Source of the DNA: Methanoregula sp. UBA247
GTDB lineage: Archaea; Halobacteriota; Methanomicrobia; Methanomicrobiales; Methanospirillaceae
Reading direction: 5' to 3'
Assembly: GCA_002495055.1 (NCBI GenBank)
Contig: DADR01000001.1
Location: 370-34,197 of the forward strand
DNA: 33,828 nt
The notes under the pieces are model-generated. The model was not told the origin of the DNA, searched no databases, and saw only the letters and a program-made list of their open reading frames with translations. The position numbers and the translations under genes are program-made. Positions 7,827 to 15,000 of the stretch are shown in pieces. How positions within the stretch are numbered: the stretch's first letter is position 1; every line of letters begins with the position of its first letter.

Positions 7827-8987
7827 ATGGAAGAGTCTTCCGTCAATAATACTGCGCCTTCAACTGAGCTAAAATACCAGATACAGCTCAACGAACTTGA
7901 AGCCAGCCTGCTCGATTTGAAGGTGAAAGTTGACGAACTTTCAAAAGAGAATGCCCAGCTTAGGCGGGAGAACAATCAGCTCAAGCGTATGCCTCTTTTT
8001 GTTGCCGTTGTCATTGACTTACTGGATAACGGGGATGTATATCTCCGGCAGCAGGGAAACAACCAGGAATATCTCACCACCGCTACAGAAGATCTCCGGC
8101 CGCTTCTGAAGCCCGGCGCGAAGGTTGCCGTCAACAATGCGCTTTCCATAGTAAAAGTCATTGGAAATATTTACGATTCACGCATTCGTATCATGGAACT
8201 TGATGTGTCACCGGATATCAGCTACGCCCAGATCGGCGGTCTTATTGACGTGATTAAGGAGGTGCGCGAAGCGGTGGAGTACCCGCTGACCAAACCTGAA
8301 ATTTTTCAGAGAATCGGCGTCGAACCCCCAAAAGGCATCCTGCTTTATGGTCCGCCGGGCACCGGTAAAACCCTTATTGCAAAAGCGGTGGCTCACGAGG
8401 CACATGCCACATTTATCCGTATGTCCGGGAGCGAACTTGTCCACAAATTTATCGGTGAAGGCGCCGGGCTTGTCCGGGAACTTTTCATGCTTGCCCGCGA
8501 ACGTGCCCCTGCAATCGTCTTCATTGATGAGATCGATGCGGTCGGCAGTACGCGGACCCATGACGGAACATCCGGAAGCGCTGAAGTACAGAGGACACTT
8601 ATGCAGCTCCTTGCCGAAATGGATGGTTTTGACAATAGAGGTGATGTCCGCATCATGGCGGCCACCAACAGGGCTGATATGCTGGACCCGGCACTGCTGC
8701 GGCCTGGGCGGTTTGACCGGTTAATAGAGATTCCCTTGCCGGATAAAGATGCCCGACTGCAGATCCTGAAGATCCACTCGCGGAAGATGCATCTTGGCAC
8801 GGTGAACCTGGAAGAACTCGTCAGCATGACCGAAAATGCCACGGGTGCTGAACTTGAAGCGATCTGCCGTGAGGCAGGCATGATGGCGGTGAGAAGGGAA
8901 GCTTCATGCGTGGAAATGGCTGACTTTATGGATGCTGTCCACAAAGTCAAGAATGAAATTGTTACCGATAATCGTATGTATACCTGA
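7827..8987 (+). CDS. pan: Proteasome-activating nucleotidase PAN
   Basis: A 386-aa hexameric AAA+ ATPase that unfolds proteins and feeds them to the archaeal 20S proteasome. An N-terminal coiled coil spans about residues 15-54, followed by the OB domain (about 56-115). The AAA+ domain has Walker A GPPGTGKT (175-182), pore loop KFIGEGA (207-213), Walker B VFIDEID (D234, E235), sensor AATNR (278-282) and arginine-finger region LRPGRFDR (291-298). The protein ends in M-Y-T, a hydrophobic-Tyr-X motif that docks into the proteasome alpha ring and opens its gate. This ending separates PAN from other archaeal AAA proteins such as VAT. It is slightly shorter than the usual 400-430 aa, mainly in the N-terminal extension. 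Confidence 0.95.
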   Translation: MEESSVNNTAPSTELKYQIQLNELEASLLDLKVKVDELSKENAQLRRENNQLKRMPLFVAVVIDLLDNGDVYLRQQGNNQEYLTTATEDLRPLLKPGAKVAVNNALSIVKVIGNIYDSRIRIMELDVSPDISYAQIGGLIDVIKEVREAVEYPLTKPEIFQRIGVEPPKGILLYGPPGTGKTLIAKAVAHEAHATFIRMSGSELVHKFIGEGAGLVRELFMLARERAPAIVFIDEIDAVGSTRTHDGTSGSAEVQRTLMQLLAEMDGFDNRGDVRIMAATNRADMLDPALLRPGRFDRLIEIPLPDKDARLQILKIHSRKMHLGTVNLEELVSMTENATGAELEAICREAGMMAVRREASCVEMADFMDAVHKVKNEIVTDNRMYT

Positions 8988-9031
8988 TCTGGTACGCGGG
9001 TAATACAACTTCCATTTTACGGGATACCCGG

Positions 9032-9535
9032 ATGAATATCCTTTTAATTCAGCGGGACGGAGTCGACCTCCACCATACACTTTTTGCATCCGAAACCAGC
9101 CGACTGGCACTAAGGTTTTATCACCCGAAAAAAAAGCCCTGCGGAGTATATATTACCGTATCAACACTCGGTAGTGCTTTATCGCTCGTCTCAGAACTGC
9201 GCTGGTATCTCCGTCGTTATGTTCGGGAGACCCTGTTTGAAGTGACCACAGGAATATACTGTACCCACTCCCTTGCACAGGATGTGTATTACGAGCGGAT
9301 CTCAGTTCTTGAACCTGACTGGCCTTTCCGCCGGCTCTACGGTTTCAGGGACGGGAAATTGATCAGCAGACTCGTGATGTCTCAAGGGTCTACCATCGAA
9401 GAATACCATCAGGAATATATCGGTATCGACCTGGCAATCGAGTGCTGGTGCACTGAAGACGAAGTGGAAGAGGGGGAATTATTAACGGGAGAAATGGGAG
9501 ATCGTGAGGAAACCTTGCCAGAAAAGGAGGAATAA
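9032..9535 (+). CDS. Hypothetical protein downstream of pan
   Basis: A 167-aa soluble protein that I do not recognise. The central part is rich in Arg, Tyr and hydrophobic residues. Residues about 140-167 are strongly acidic (EDEVEEGELL, then EETLPEKEE) and probably disordered. No signal peptide, membrane segment or catalytic motif is visible. The ATG is 44 bp after the pan stop, with GGGATACCCGG just before it. Cotranscription with pan is likely, so a link to protein turnover is possible but unproven. A T8 tract 32-39 nt after the stop may end the transcript. Confidence 0.7.
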   Translation: MNILLIQRDGVDLHHTLFASETSRLALRFYHPKKKPCGVYITVSTLGSALSLVSELRWYLRRYVRETLFEVTTGIYCTHSLAQDVYYERISVLEPDWPFRRLYGFRDGKLISRLVMSQGSTIEEYHQEYIGIDLAIECWCTEDEVEEGELLTGEMGDREETLPEKEE

Positions 9536-9566
9536 GTATCTGGATGTGCTTTAAAAAGAGTATGTG

Positions 9567-9574
9567 TTTTTTTT
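9567..9574 (+). terminator. Oligo-T terminator before the 256-aa membrane protein gene
   Basis: Eight T residues lie 32 nt after the stop at 9535. The TATA-like CTTTAAAAAG at about 9549-9558 just before it may belong to the next gene's promoter. Confidence 0.35.
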
Positions 9575-9611
9575 AACAATAACGCGTGTACGATAACGGG
9601 AGAGAAGAAGT

Positions 9612-10382
9612 ATGGAGAATCATGAGTGGAAGAGAGTTTATGCATCGATCTTTGTGGTAGTTTTTTTTGCAGCAATCTGCGTTGCCGCATTTAATTTTGT
9701 TGATGGAATGGCCGGGGGTTATGCCATAGCGTTTGTCTCTTTTTTCATTACTCTCTGTGGTATTGTAGTTGCCTTACTATTTTTCCACCGTGCCCGCGTG
9801 ATGGATGCGATCCTGAACAGTAACCAGCTCCTCGCTCACTGGGTGTATCCAAGGGAGATTGCCCGTAAAAGCGCTCTACGGGAATACCAGGAGTTCCTGG
9901 AACGAAACCGCGCTATGTTTATTCTCATTGGCGGGATGCTGATAGTCACTGCACTGGTGTTCATCATCTTTGTTGAGGACGGAGGTCTTGCCACGGGTTT
10001 ATTCCTCCTCGCATTCACTCTTGTTCTTTTCATCATTTCAAGAATTACCCCGGAACTCGAACTGGACCGTGCCCTTAAAGCGCCCCATGAAGCATTCCTG
10101 GCAAGGAATGGAATTATCTATGAAGGGGCGGTCTATCCCTTCCGTTCCTTTATGATGAATATAGATGAAGTCTCACTGCAAAAAGCGACACCCAAGAAAA
10201 ATCCGGCACTAATTTTTTCATTCACACAACTTGTCGGGCTCTCCATCATCCAGTCATTTGATATCGTCGTTCCTATACCAGCGGGCGAGGAGGATACAGC
10301 AAATGGTATCGTTTGGGCACTGCGTGGAAAGGTACAGGAAGAGGAGAAAGAACCGGAATTTTTCCCGGTATTTTTCCGGTAG
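9612..10382 (+). CDS. Four-helix membrane protein of unknown function
   Basis: A 256-aa protein with two pairs of hydrophobic segments (about residues 11-28, 35-58, 98-118 and 122-142), separated by a charged loop with RKSALREYQEFLERNR. A soluble C-terminal domain of about 110 aa is rich in beta-type residues and includes FDIVVPIPAGEEDTANGIV. The arrangement suggests a membrane-anchored domain facing the cytoplasm; I do not recognise the family. The ATG follows GGGAGAGAAGAAGT, a usable ribosome site. The terminal residues are acidic then aromatic (EPEFFPVFFR). Confidence 0.72.
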   Translation: MENHEWKRVYASIFVVVFFAAICVAAFNFVDGMAGGYAIAFVSFFITLCGIVVALLFFHRARVMDAILNSNQLLAHWVYPREIARKSALREYQEFLERNRAMFILIGGMLIVTALVFIIFVEDGGLATGLFLLAFTLVLFIISRITPELELDRALKAPHEAFLARNGIIYEGAVYPFRSFMMNIDEVSLQKATPKKNPALIFSFTQLVGLSIIQSFDIVVPIPAGEEDTANGIVWALRGKVQEEEKEPEFFPVFFR

Positions 10383-10395
10383 GTAGTATGGCACT

Positions 10396-10404
10396 AAAAA
10401 AAAA
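10396..10404 (-). terminator. Oligo-T terminator of the acetyltransferase transcript
   Basis: Nine A residues on the plus strand form a minus-strand T9 tract about 107 nt after the stop at 10511. It lies 14 nt after the convergent membrane-protein gene. Confidence 0.35.
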
Positions 10405-10510
10405 TATCGGTGCATGAAACATTCTGATGCAACAAGAAAAACTCGATAGTCAAATGGATTAATAACGGAGGGGATTTTTAAATCCACTTCTGATCCATTG
10501 CCATTTCAAT

Positions 10511-11629
10511 TCAGTAATCACTCTTTTCAAAAAACCAGAAATCTGCAACCATGAGGTTCCATTGTTTTTCATCTGAAAAAATCTCATTCTTCATATCTCC
10601 TTTTAAAGGGAAATAGAGAAACCGTGCCATAGGCACTGTTTTCAGAGCTGAAGAATGGCAAATAAATCCGTGTCGTACCGAGAAAATTTTTGAATGATTC
10701 CCTTCTCTTTCAATCAGATAGGTCCACATCGAATCCACATTCGCTTTTTTAAGAATGGCAACTGCTTCACTCATCAGGATTGAAACAAGATATTCATCAT
10801 CTTTTAGTGCAAACATATCTTCAATCAATACATTTTTATTAGTTTCAGGATAGTCAAGTATGAGATAGGCAAGCATCACTTCCCCATCCCAGAGAGTCAG
10901 GCATTTACTCTGAATTTCAGGAGCTGAAAAACGCCATTGAATGTATGGGGGTGTCCGTCCAAAATACAAGCCATTTTGAGAGTGATTTAATGTATGTATT
11001 TTGTTAATTTCCTCTTGATATTCCGTTACATCTCCGTACTGAACCTTGAAGGTGTGTGAGATTTTTGGAAATAATAGTGTGAAAATTCCGGATATGGGAA
11101 ATCCGATTGTTTTACTGATTTGTTGGGGTAGAATGGGAAGATAATTCTTAAATATCCCATTCATAGAGAGATATCCTCTAGATTTTGTGAAGCTGGTGAG
11201 ACTTGTAAAACCGGCATGTACCAAACTCTGATATGAAAATAAATTAATCGAACATACGGTTAAGAGATCATACCCCTCTTCTTTTGTGAAGTTGATAATA
11301 TTTCTTAGTAGAGTGGAAGAAATTCCCTGTCTCCGGAACTCCGGATGAACCATTATCCCATATATATAACACGAATTTAGAAAATAATGATCCTGATGCG
11401 TTTTTACTTGAATCTGGGAAGGGATTACCGACACAGATCCAATAATTCTGCGATTTATTTCGGCTATAAAAACGAGAGGTTTGGTTTTTTTATAAAACGG
11501 ATTTTTTTCATGAAGCCAGCGCCAATAATCACGATCCATAGTTTCGTGAAAACAAACCCGATACAGATCCAGCCATTGTTGAATGTCATCATCTGAACCC
11601 GAATCAAGCAAACGGTAGTTTATTTCCAT
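10511..11629 (-). CDS. GNAT family N-acetyltransferase
   Basis: A 372-aa protein. The N-terminal half (about residues 10-160) is a GNAT fold with the acetyl-CoA motif MVHPEFRRQGISSTLLRNII and a preceding strand VFIAEINRRIIGSVSVIP. The C-terminal half looks like a second, degenerate acetyltransferase-like domain (PYIQWRF near residue 225, then AYLILDY). Similar two-part proteins occur in polysaccharide and surface-glycan clusters, but no sugar genes lie next to this one. The substrate is unknown. The gene is clearly richer in A+T than the Cbi and pan genes, suggesting acquisition by transfer. It starts 14 bp after a candidate 40-codon gene and appears to be in one transcript with the 400-aa acetyltransferase upstream. 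Confidence 0.8.
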   Translation of the reverse strand: MEINYRLLDSGSDDDIQQWLDLYRVCFHETMDRDYWRWLHEKNPFYKKTKPLVFIAEINRRIIGSVSVIPSQIQVKTHQDHYFLNSCYIYGIMVHPEFRRQGISSTLLRNIINFTKEEGYDLLTVCSINLFSYQSLVHAGFTSLTSFTKSRGYLSMNGIFKNYLPILPQQISKTIGFPISGIFTLLFPKISHTFKVQYGDVTEYQEEINKIHTLNHSQNGLYFGRTPPYIQWRFSAPEIQSKCLTLWDGEVMLAYLILDYPETNKNVLIEDMFALKDDEYLVSILMSEAVAILKKANVDSMWTYLIEREGNHSKIFSVRHGFICHSSALKTVPMARFLYFPLKGDMKNEIFSDEKQWNLMVADFWFFEKSDY

Positions 11630-11643
11630 ATTTTCATTCCATC

Positions 11644-11766
11644 CTAAAGTATTACTGGAGATTGTTTTACTTCAACCAATGAAGATGAGCGGAAATTAAA
11701 ATCCCAGGAATTATCGATTTGGCGAATCGGATTTTTCCATCGATTAATTATACTAAAATCTGTCAT
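11644..11766 (-). CDS. Candidate 40-aa small protein between two acetyltransferase genes
   Basis: An open frame of 40 codons begins with ATG at 11766, 10 bp after the stop of the upstream acetyltransferase, and ends 14 bp before the start of the next. The peptide (MTDFSIINRWKNPIRQIDNS, then a Trp/Phe-rich second half) has a protein-like mix with two Trp and several Asn and Arg. It fills the operon gap almost exactly, which is the main support. No Shine-Dalgarno sequence is evident. It could be a real small protein, a decayed remnant, or chance. Confidence 0.35.
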   Translation of the reverse strand: MTDFSIINRWKNPIRQIDNSWDFNFRSSSLVEVKQSPVIL

Positions 11767-11776
11767 TTTCAACACT

Positions 11777-12979
11777 TTAGCTTGTGGAGTCATTCGACGA
11801 AATATAATTTGTAACCTGTGCACGTTCTGAGGGTCGATTATTTGATTTAATCCGCAGCAAATTTTTTATTTTGTATCCATACATATCAAGAAACATGCAC
11901 AAGCTTTTTCTATAAATCTGTATTGTGATTGTCTGCAGCGTTCCTGTAGACCAATTGTTTTTTAAATTGTTTTTTTCTTCACCTTTGAATCCCAGAAAAT
12001 CGCATTCTTTGTAATGCGTACCAAAAAGTGTTTTAATGATCTCTGAGCTCATAATTATTCCTGGAGAATAAGCCGAATATTCTTCTCGATAGGTTATTTT
12101 CGCAATGTACGCATTATCATGAATTTTATATACTATAGCCGCAGCTATATCCGTCGTTGTTGATGTCAAAAGATGTATTGTCACCATTTTTTTTTCTGCC
12201 AAACGCATCAGCAATTCTTCATAAAATCTTTTATTTATCTCATTTCCTCCAATAGTGAAGTCGTGATTTTTTTTCCATCCGGATTGTTCGATACTGAGGA
12301 ATTTTTGTAATGCTTCCGGCAGGATCCCAGGATCTTCAAAGTATTGAAAATTCACTCCTACAGGAAGATTCAATAGTTTTTCCCTGCGAATTTTCCAGTA
12401 ACGCCGGGTATTTCTCCCACGTGTTTTTAAATAATCTTCCCAGGTTCCTGTGATTGATATATAATACGAAACAGATTCTGTAAGAACTTTAGTTGAGTAC
12501 CGTATATTACTGAATAATCTTTGATGAAGAACACGACTGTTTTCCGGTTGTTCTGCAAGGGAGATCATATCCCATTTCGTGTAATCGGTAATCAGATACT
12601 GAAAAATCGCATCCCACAGAATTTCTGGTTCTTCTGTCGTTAAAATTGAGGGTTTATCGCCACCACCCCATTCGGAAATGAATCGTATTACCCTGATGTT
12701 TACTCCCTTCAGGAGTCGGATATTCCCCAACTTGCGGCTCTCGATTCTAAATGGCGCAATGCCGACAAGCGTAGCACCTCGTCTTATTGTAAGAATGAAT
12801 AACTGGTCGTTTTCATTCCTGTAATGTTTCCAGGCTGTATAAACAAAGGTATACGTTGCATACAACGAGGGATTGATACTTTTTTCGGACAATGCATCCC
12901 ATTCACACTGAATATCTACGAAATCTTTTTCAGAATCAACACATTTTATTCGCAAATCATGATTTTTGGTATCAATCAT
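11777..12979 (-). CDS. CelD/BioF2-like GNAT acetyltransferase
   Basis: A 400-aa protein resembling the CelD-like (COG5653, Acetyltransf_6) family. It has an N-terminal DIQCEWDALSEKSINPSLYA segment and a central GRNTRRYWKIRREKLL. The C-terminal acetyltransferase core includes IAAAIVYKIHDNAYIAKITY and the ending ECDFLGFKGEEKNNLKNNW. Family members act in exopolysaccharide or surface-glycan modification; the substrate here is unknown. The frame reaches a TTG at 13009, but a minus-strand TATA-like box at about 13013-13022 would lie only a few bases before it. The ATG at 12979 is about 35 nt from that box and is preferred. Codon use is A+T-rich, like its neighbour and unlike the flanking genes. 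Confidence 0.8.
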   Translation of the reverse strand: MIDTKNHDLRIKCVDSEKDFVDIQCEWDALSEKSINPSLYATYTFVYTAWKHYRNENDQLFILTIRRGATLVGIAPFRIESRKLGNIRLLKGVNIRVIRFISEWGGGDKPSILTTEEPEILWDAIFQYLITDYTKWDMISLAEQPENSRVLHQRLFSNIRYSTKVLTESVSYYISITGTWEDYLKTRGRNTRRYWKIRREKLLNLPVGVNFQYFEDPGILPEALQKFLSIEQSGWKKNHDFTIGGNEINKRFYEELLMRLAEKKMVTIHLLTSTTTDIAAAIVYKIHDNAYIAKITYREEYSAYSPGIIMSSEIIKTLFGTHYKECDFLGFKGEEKNNLKNNWSTGTLQTITIQIYRKSLCMFLDMYGYKIKNLLRIKSNNRPSERAQVTNYISSNDSTS

Positions 12980-13012
12980 TTTATCAAAACAGAAACCATA
13001 TTTCTTCAAGGA

Positions 13013-13022
13013 TTAATTTATA
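13013..13022 (-). promoter_or_regulatory. TATA-like promoter of the acetyltransferase pair
   Basis: On the minus strand this reads ATAAATTAAT, following a purine-rich BRE-like part. It is about 35 nt before the ATG at 12979, which fits a short-leader archaeal promoter and argues against the upstream TTG start. Confidence 0.35.
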
Positions 13023-13140
13023 GTCTGGCGAGGCATTCGTGCATGGCATGGATAACGAGCATATAGGCCATTGGATTATGTAATCGGAAGTAGAGCCGAA
13101 GAGCCGATAAAAAATTCTATTTTGGAAAAATATATTGTTT

Positions 13141-13323
13141 TTACCAACTGTGGAGACATTTTTTGCAATGCCAATTAGGGTTTCCCGGCTCTACTACGCA
13201 ACCTCCCAGTTTTATTTTCCCGGCAGCCCATTCATAACGCATATCAGAGGAAGGGAGCCCGTATTGTATTGGAATTACGTCATTAGTAGAATTACAGTTC
13301 GGGCATTGTTTTGGTTTTCTCAT
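13141..13323 (-). CDS. Small zinc-ribbon protein
   Basis: A 60-aa protein with a split zinc ribbon: CPNC near the N-terminus (C7, C10) and CKKC at the end (C53, C56), with a fifth Cys at C42. The spacer contains IQYGLPSSDMR, AAGKIKLGGCVV and NPNWHC. This pattern matches a widespread small family of unknown function (CPKC, YGxP, GxIxLGGC, W-x-C-x-x-C). Despite its shortness it is very likely real: the motif spacing is exact and the ATG has a weak GGAA site. A TATA-like AAATATAGT about 25 nt upstream suggests a short leader. The role is unknown; nucleic-acid or protein binding are the usual guesses for such ribbons. Confidence 0.75.
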   Translation of the reverse strand: MRKPKQCPNCNSTNDVIPIQYGLPSSDMRYEWAAGKIKLGGCVVEPGNPNWHCKKCLHSW

Positions 13324-13442
13324 AATTCCGTCATTTGTTCGTTACTATATTTTTCTATGCCATATATCTATTCAAAATTGTGTCTTTGGCAACTGTTTCG
13401 TTAACTTCCATCGTGAGGATTCAAACGTACGCCCGCCTTCTT

Positions 13443-13456
13443 TTCTGTTAACAGAA
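13443..13456. repeat. Perfect 14-bp palindrome next to the tRNA-Cys-like sequence
   Basis: TTCTGTTAACAGAA is its own reverse complement. It lies 43 bp beyond the 3' end of the tRNA-Cys-like sequence and about 120 bp upstream of the zinc-ribbon gene. It could be a regulator or recombinase site, or chance. Confidence 0.4.
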
Positions 13457-13499
13457 TGCAAATACAACCGTAAAATATTTGTAAAACAAGAGAAGAGAG

Positions 13500-13569
13500 C
13501 AGCGGGCCTGGATTTGCACCAGGATATGTTGACCTGCAGTCAACCGCGTAACTGTTCCGCCACCCGTGC
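13500..13569 (-). pseudogene. Degenerate tRNA-Cys (GCA)-like sequence
   Basis: Read on the minus strand, it has a D arm with GCG/CGC pairing and a perfect 5-bp anticodon stem (GTTGA/TCAAC) around a loop with anticodon GCA. It also has a perfect T stem (CCTGG/CCAGG). The acceptor stem is 5' GCACGGG against 3' CCCGCTG, so only four inner pairs form and the three outer pairs are lost. The T loop is TGCAAAT, with G where the nearly universal T55 should be, and the D loop lacks the second G of the G18-G19 pair. These losses point to a decayed or truncated tRNA-Cys copy, though a divergent functional gene cannot be excluded. It lies beside the A+T-rich accessory genes. Confidence 0.6.
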
Positions 13570-13859
13570 ACAACGGAAGACCCATGATACCTTCTCCAAT
13601 TTTAATTTGTGAGGATCTTCCTTGATTACTAACAAATACTGATTAAATAATAAAAGCTGGCGCAGCATCGGTGCATTGCATCGAAATATTAATATAAAAA
13701 TTAAATGAGAAAATATTGCCGTTATTGGCAAAAAATGATATTTAGGATGATGAAAAAACATAAAGACAAAATTATTGCTTACTTGTTCTGCGATTTCGGT
13801 GATTGGAGGTCGAAGCCCCAAACAAGTATTAATACCTTAACACAACAAAAATTGAGAAG
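13570..13859. other. Intergenic region upstream of the cobalamin operon
   Basis: A 290-bp A+T-rich stretch without a convincing gene. It contains a short hairpin (TTGCC/GGCAA near 13716-13731), a repeated GCATCG, and at its right end the probable promoter of cbiT. No cobalamin riboswitch (B12 box) is apparent. Confidence 0.5.
13825..13834 (+). promoter_or_regulatory. TATA-like promoter of the cbi operon
   Basis: AGTATTAATA ends 26 nt before the cbiT ATG, the distance expected for a leaderless or very short leader archaeal transcript. Only a weak GAGAAG precedes the ATG. Confidence 0.4.
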
Positions 13860-14399
13860 ATGTCTGCAATAAAGCTTGCCGGCGGTCCAACCCAGGATGA
13901 GATTATGGCAGTCTCCCTGTTCAAGCTGGGACTCCGCAGCACTGATACAGTGCTTGAGATTGGGTGCGGTACCGGTAAAGTCTCGATTGCCATTGCACAA
14001 CAGGCTGCGAAAATTTATTCAATCGATAAAAAACCCGAAGCAATAAAAATCGCACGGGAATCATCACAAAAAATCCCACTCCACAACATAGAATTTTCAT
14101 GCACTGATGCCGCTGACTTCCTTGCAGGGGACAGGATCTTCGATTGTGCTTTTGTTGGCGGAACGCAACAACTCGCCCTGATACTTCCAGTCCTTTCAAA
14201 AAAAGTGAAGCGAACGATTATAATAAATGCGGTGCTTTTGAGCACTCTGGCACAGGCAGTTACTGCCATGCAGCAGCTTGGCATCTTGTGTGAAGTTGTC
14301 CAGGTGCAGGTTGCCCGATCGCATGAGATCGCGGGAAGTATCATGTTCAAACCTATCGACCCGGTATACGTAATCGTAGGAAAGGGGACAGCATGCTGA
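13860..14399 (+). CDS. cbiT: Cobalt-precorrin-6B/7 C15-methyltransferase, decarboxylating (CbiT)
   Basis: A 179-aa class I SAM methyltransferase. It opens with AGGPTQDEIMAVSLFKLGL, typical of CbiT, followed by the SAM motif VLEIGCGTGKVSIAIA (about residues 32-47). It then has IYSIDKKPEAIKIARES and the motif III region FDCAFVGGTQQL. CbiT methylates C15 and decarboxylates the C12 acetate side chain of the corrin ring. It is the first gene of an eight-gene operon and overlaps cbiL by 7 nt. In bacteria CbiE and CbiT are often fused or adjacent; here they sit at opposite ends of the operon. Confidence 0.93.
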   Translation: MSAIKLAGGPTQDEIMAVSLFKLGLRSTDTVLEIGCGTGKVSIAIAQQAAKIYSIDKKPEAIKIARESSQKIPLHNIEFSCTDAADFLAGDRIFDCAFVGGTQQLALILPVLSKKVKRTIIINAVLLSTLAQAVTAMQQLGILCEVVQVQVARSHEIAGSIMFKPIDPVYVIVGKGTAC

Positions 14400-14998
14400 T
14401 CGGTCTTGGACTAGGCCCGGGAAATCCTGAACTTCTTACCCTGCGGGCTGTACGCCTGCTCCGGGAAGCAGACAGGGTTTTTGTACCGGGAAGAATAGCA
14501 CACGATCTTGTCTCCCCATATCGTGAGGCAATCGTACTTGACTTCCCCATGACTGATGACGAATCACGTATACGGAAATGCCTTGAAGAGAATGCAGATA
14601 AGATTGCCCCGGCAGCAAAGGATGGTCTTGCAGTTTTTGGCATTCTTGGAGATCCGAATTTTTTCTCCACATTTTCGCGGTTATGCAGTATCCTGTCAGA
14701 AAAGCATCCCTCAATTCAATACCGGACAGAGCCTGGAATCAGTTCAATCACCGCATTTGCGGCCGCTGCCGGTATTTCACTCAATGACGGTTTCATCGTA
14801 TCGGACGGGAGGGTGCCCGACTCACGGATCCTTCTTAAGGTTCGTCATCCCAAAGAAAAAGCTGACGAACTCCGCAGGGAAGGCTACCGCGAGTTCATTC
14901 TTGTTGAACGAATGTTTTTTGCAGATATGAAAGTGTTCCGCAACGAAGAGCTCCCGGAAAAAAGTGATTACTTAAGCGTCATGTATGCGAGGCGCTGA
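14393..14998 (+). CDS. cbiL: Cobalt-factor II C20-methyltransferase (CbiL)
   Basis: A 201-aa class III (tetrapyrrole) SAM methyltransferase. The N-terminal loop is GLGLGPGNPELLTLRAVRLL, then FPMTDDE, FGILGDPNFFSTFSRL and EPGISSITAFAAAAGISL. The GDPNFFSTF wording marks the CbiL/CobI branch, which methylates C20 of cobalt-sirohydrochlorin. It is slightly short for the family (usually 200-240 aa) but all motifs are present. It overlaps cbiT by 7 nt, and cbiF begins 2 nt after its stop. Confidence 0.93.
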   Translation: MLIGLGLGPGNPELLTLRAVRLLREADRVFVPGRIAHDLVSPYREAIVLDFPMTDDESRIRKCLEENADKIAPAAKDGLAVFGILGDPNFFSTFSRLCSILSEKHPSIQYRTEPGISSITAFAAAAGISLNDGFIVSDGRVPDSRILLKVRHPKEKADELRREGYREFILVERMFFADMKVFRNEELPEKSDYLSVMYARR

Positions 14999-15000
14999 TT

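Noticed and set aside
13415..13445. T-arm-like GGATTCAAAC sequence near the tRNA-Cys-like element, a possible duplicated att site
   Set aside because: The flanking bases do not form a T stem and the match to the tRNA 3' part is short, so it is probably chance.
13570..13859. Possible cobalamin riboswitch before cbiT
   Set aside because: No B12-box-like sequence or extended structure is seen, and the TATA-like box leaves a leader of only a few nucleotides.
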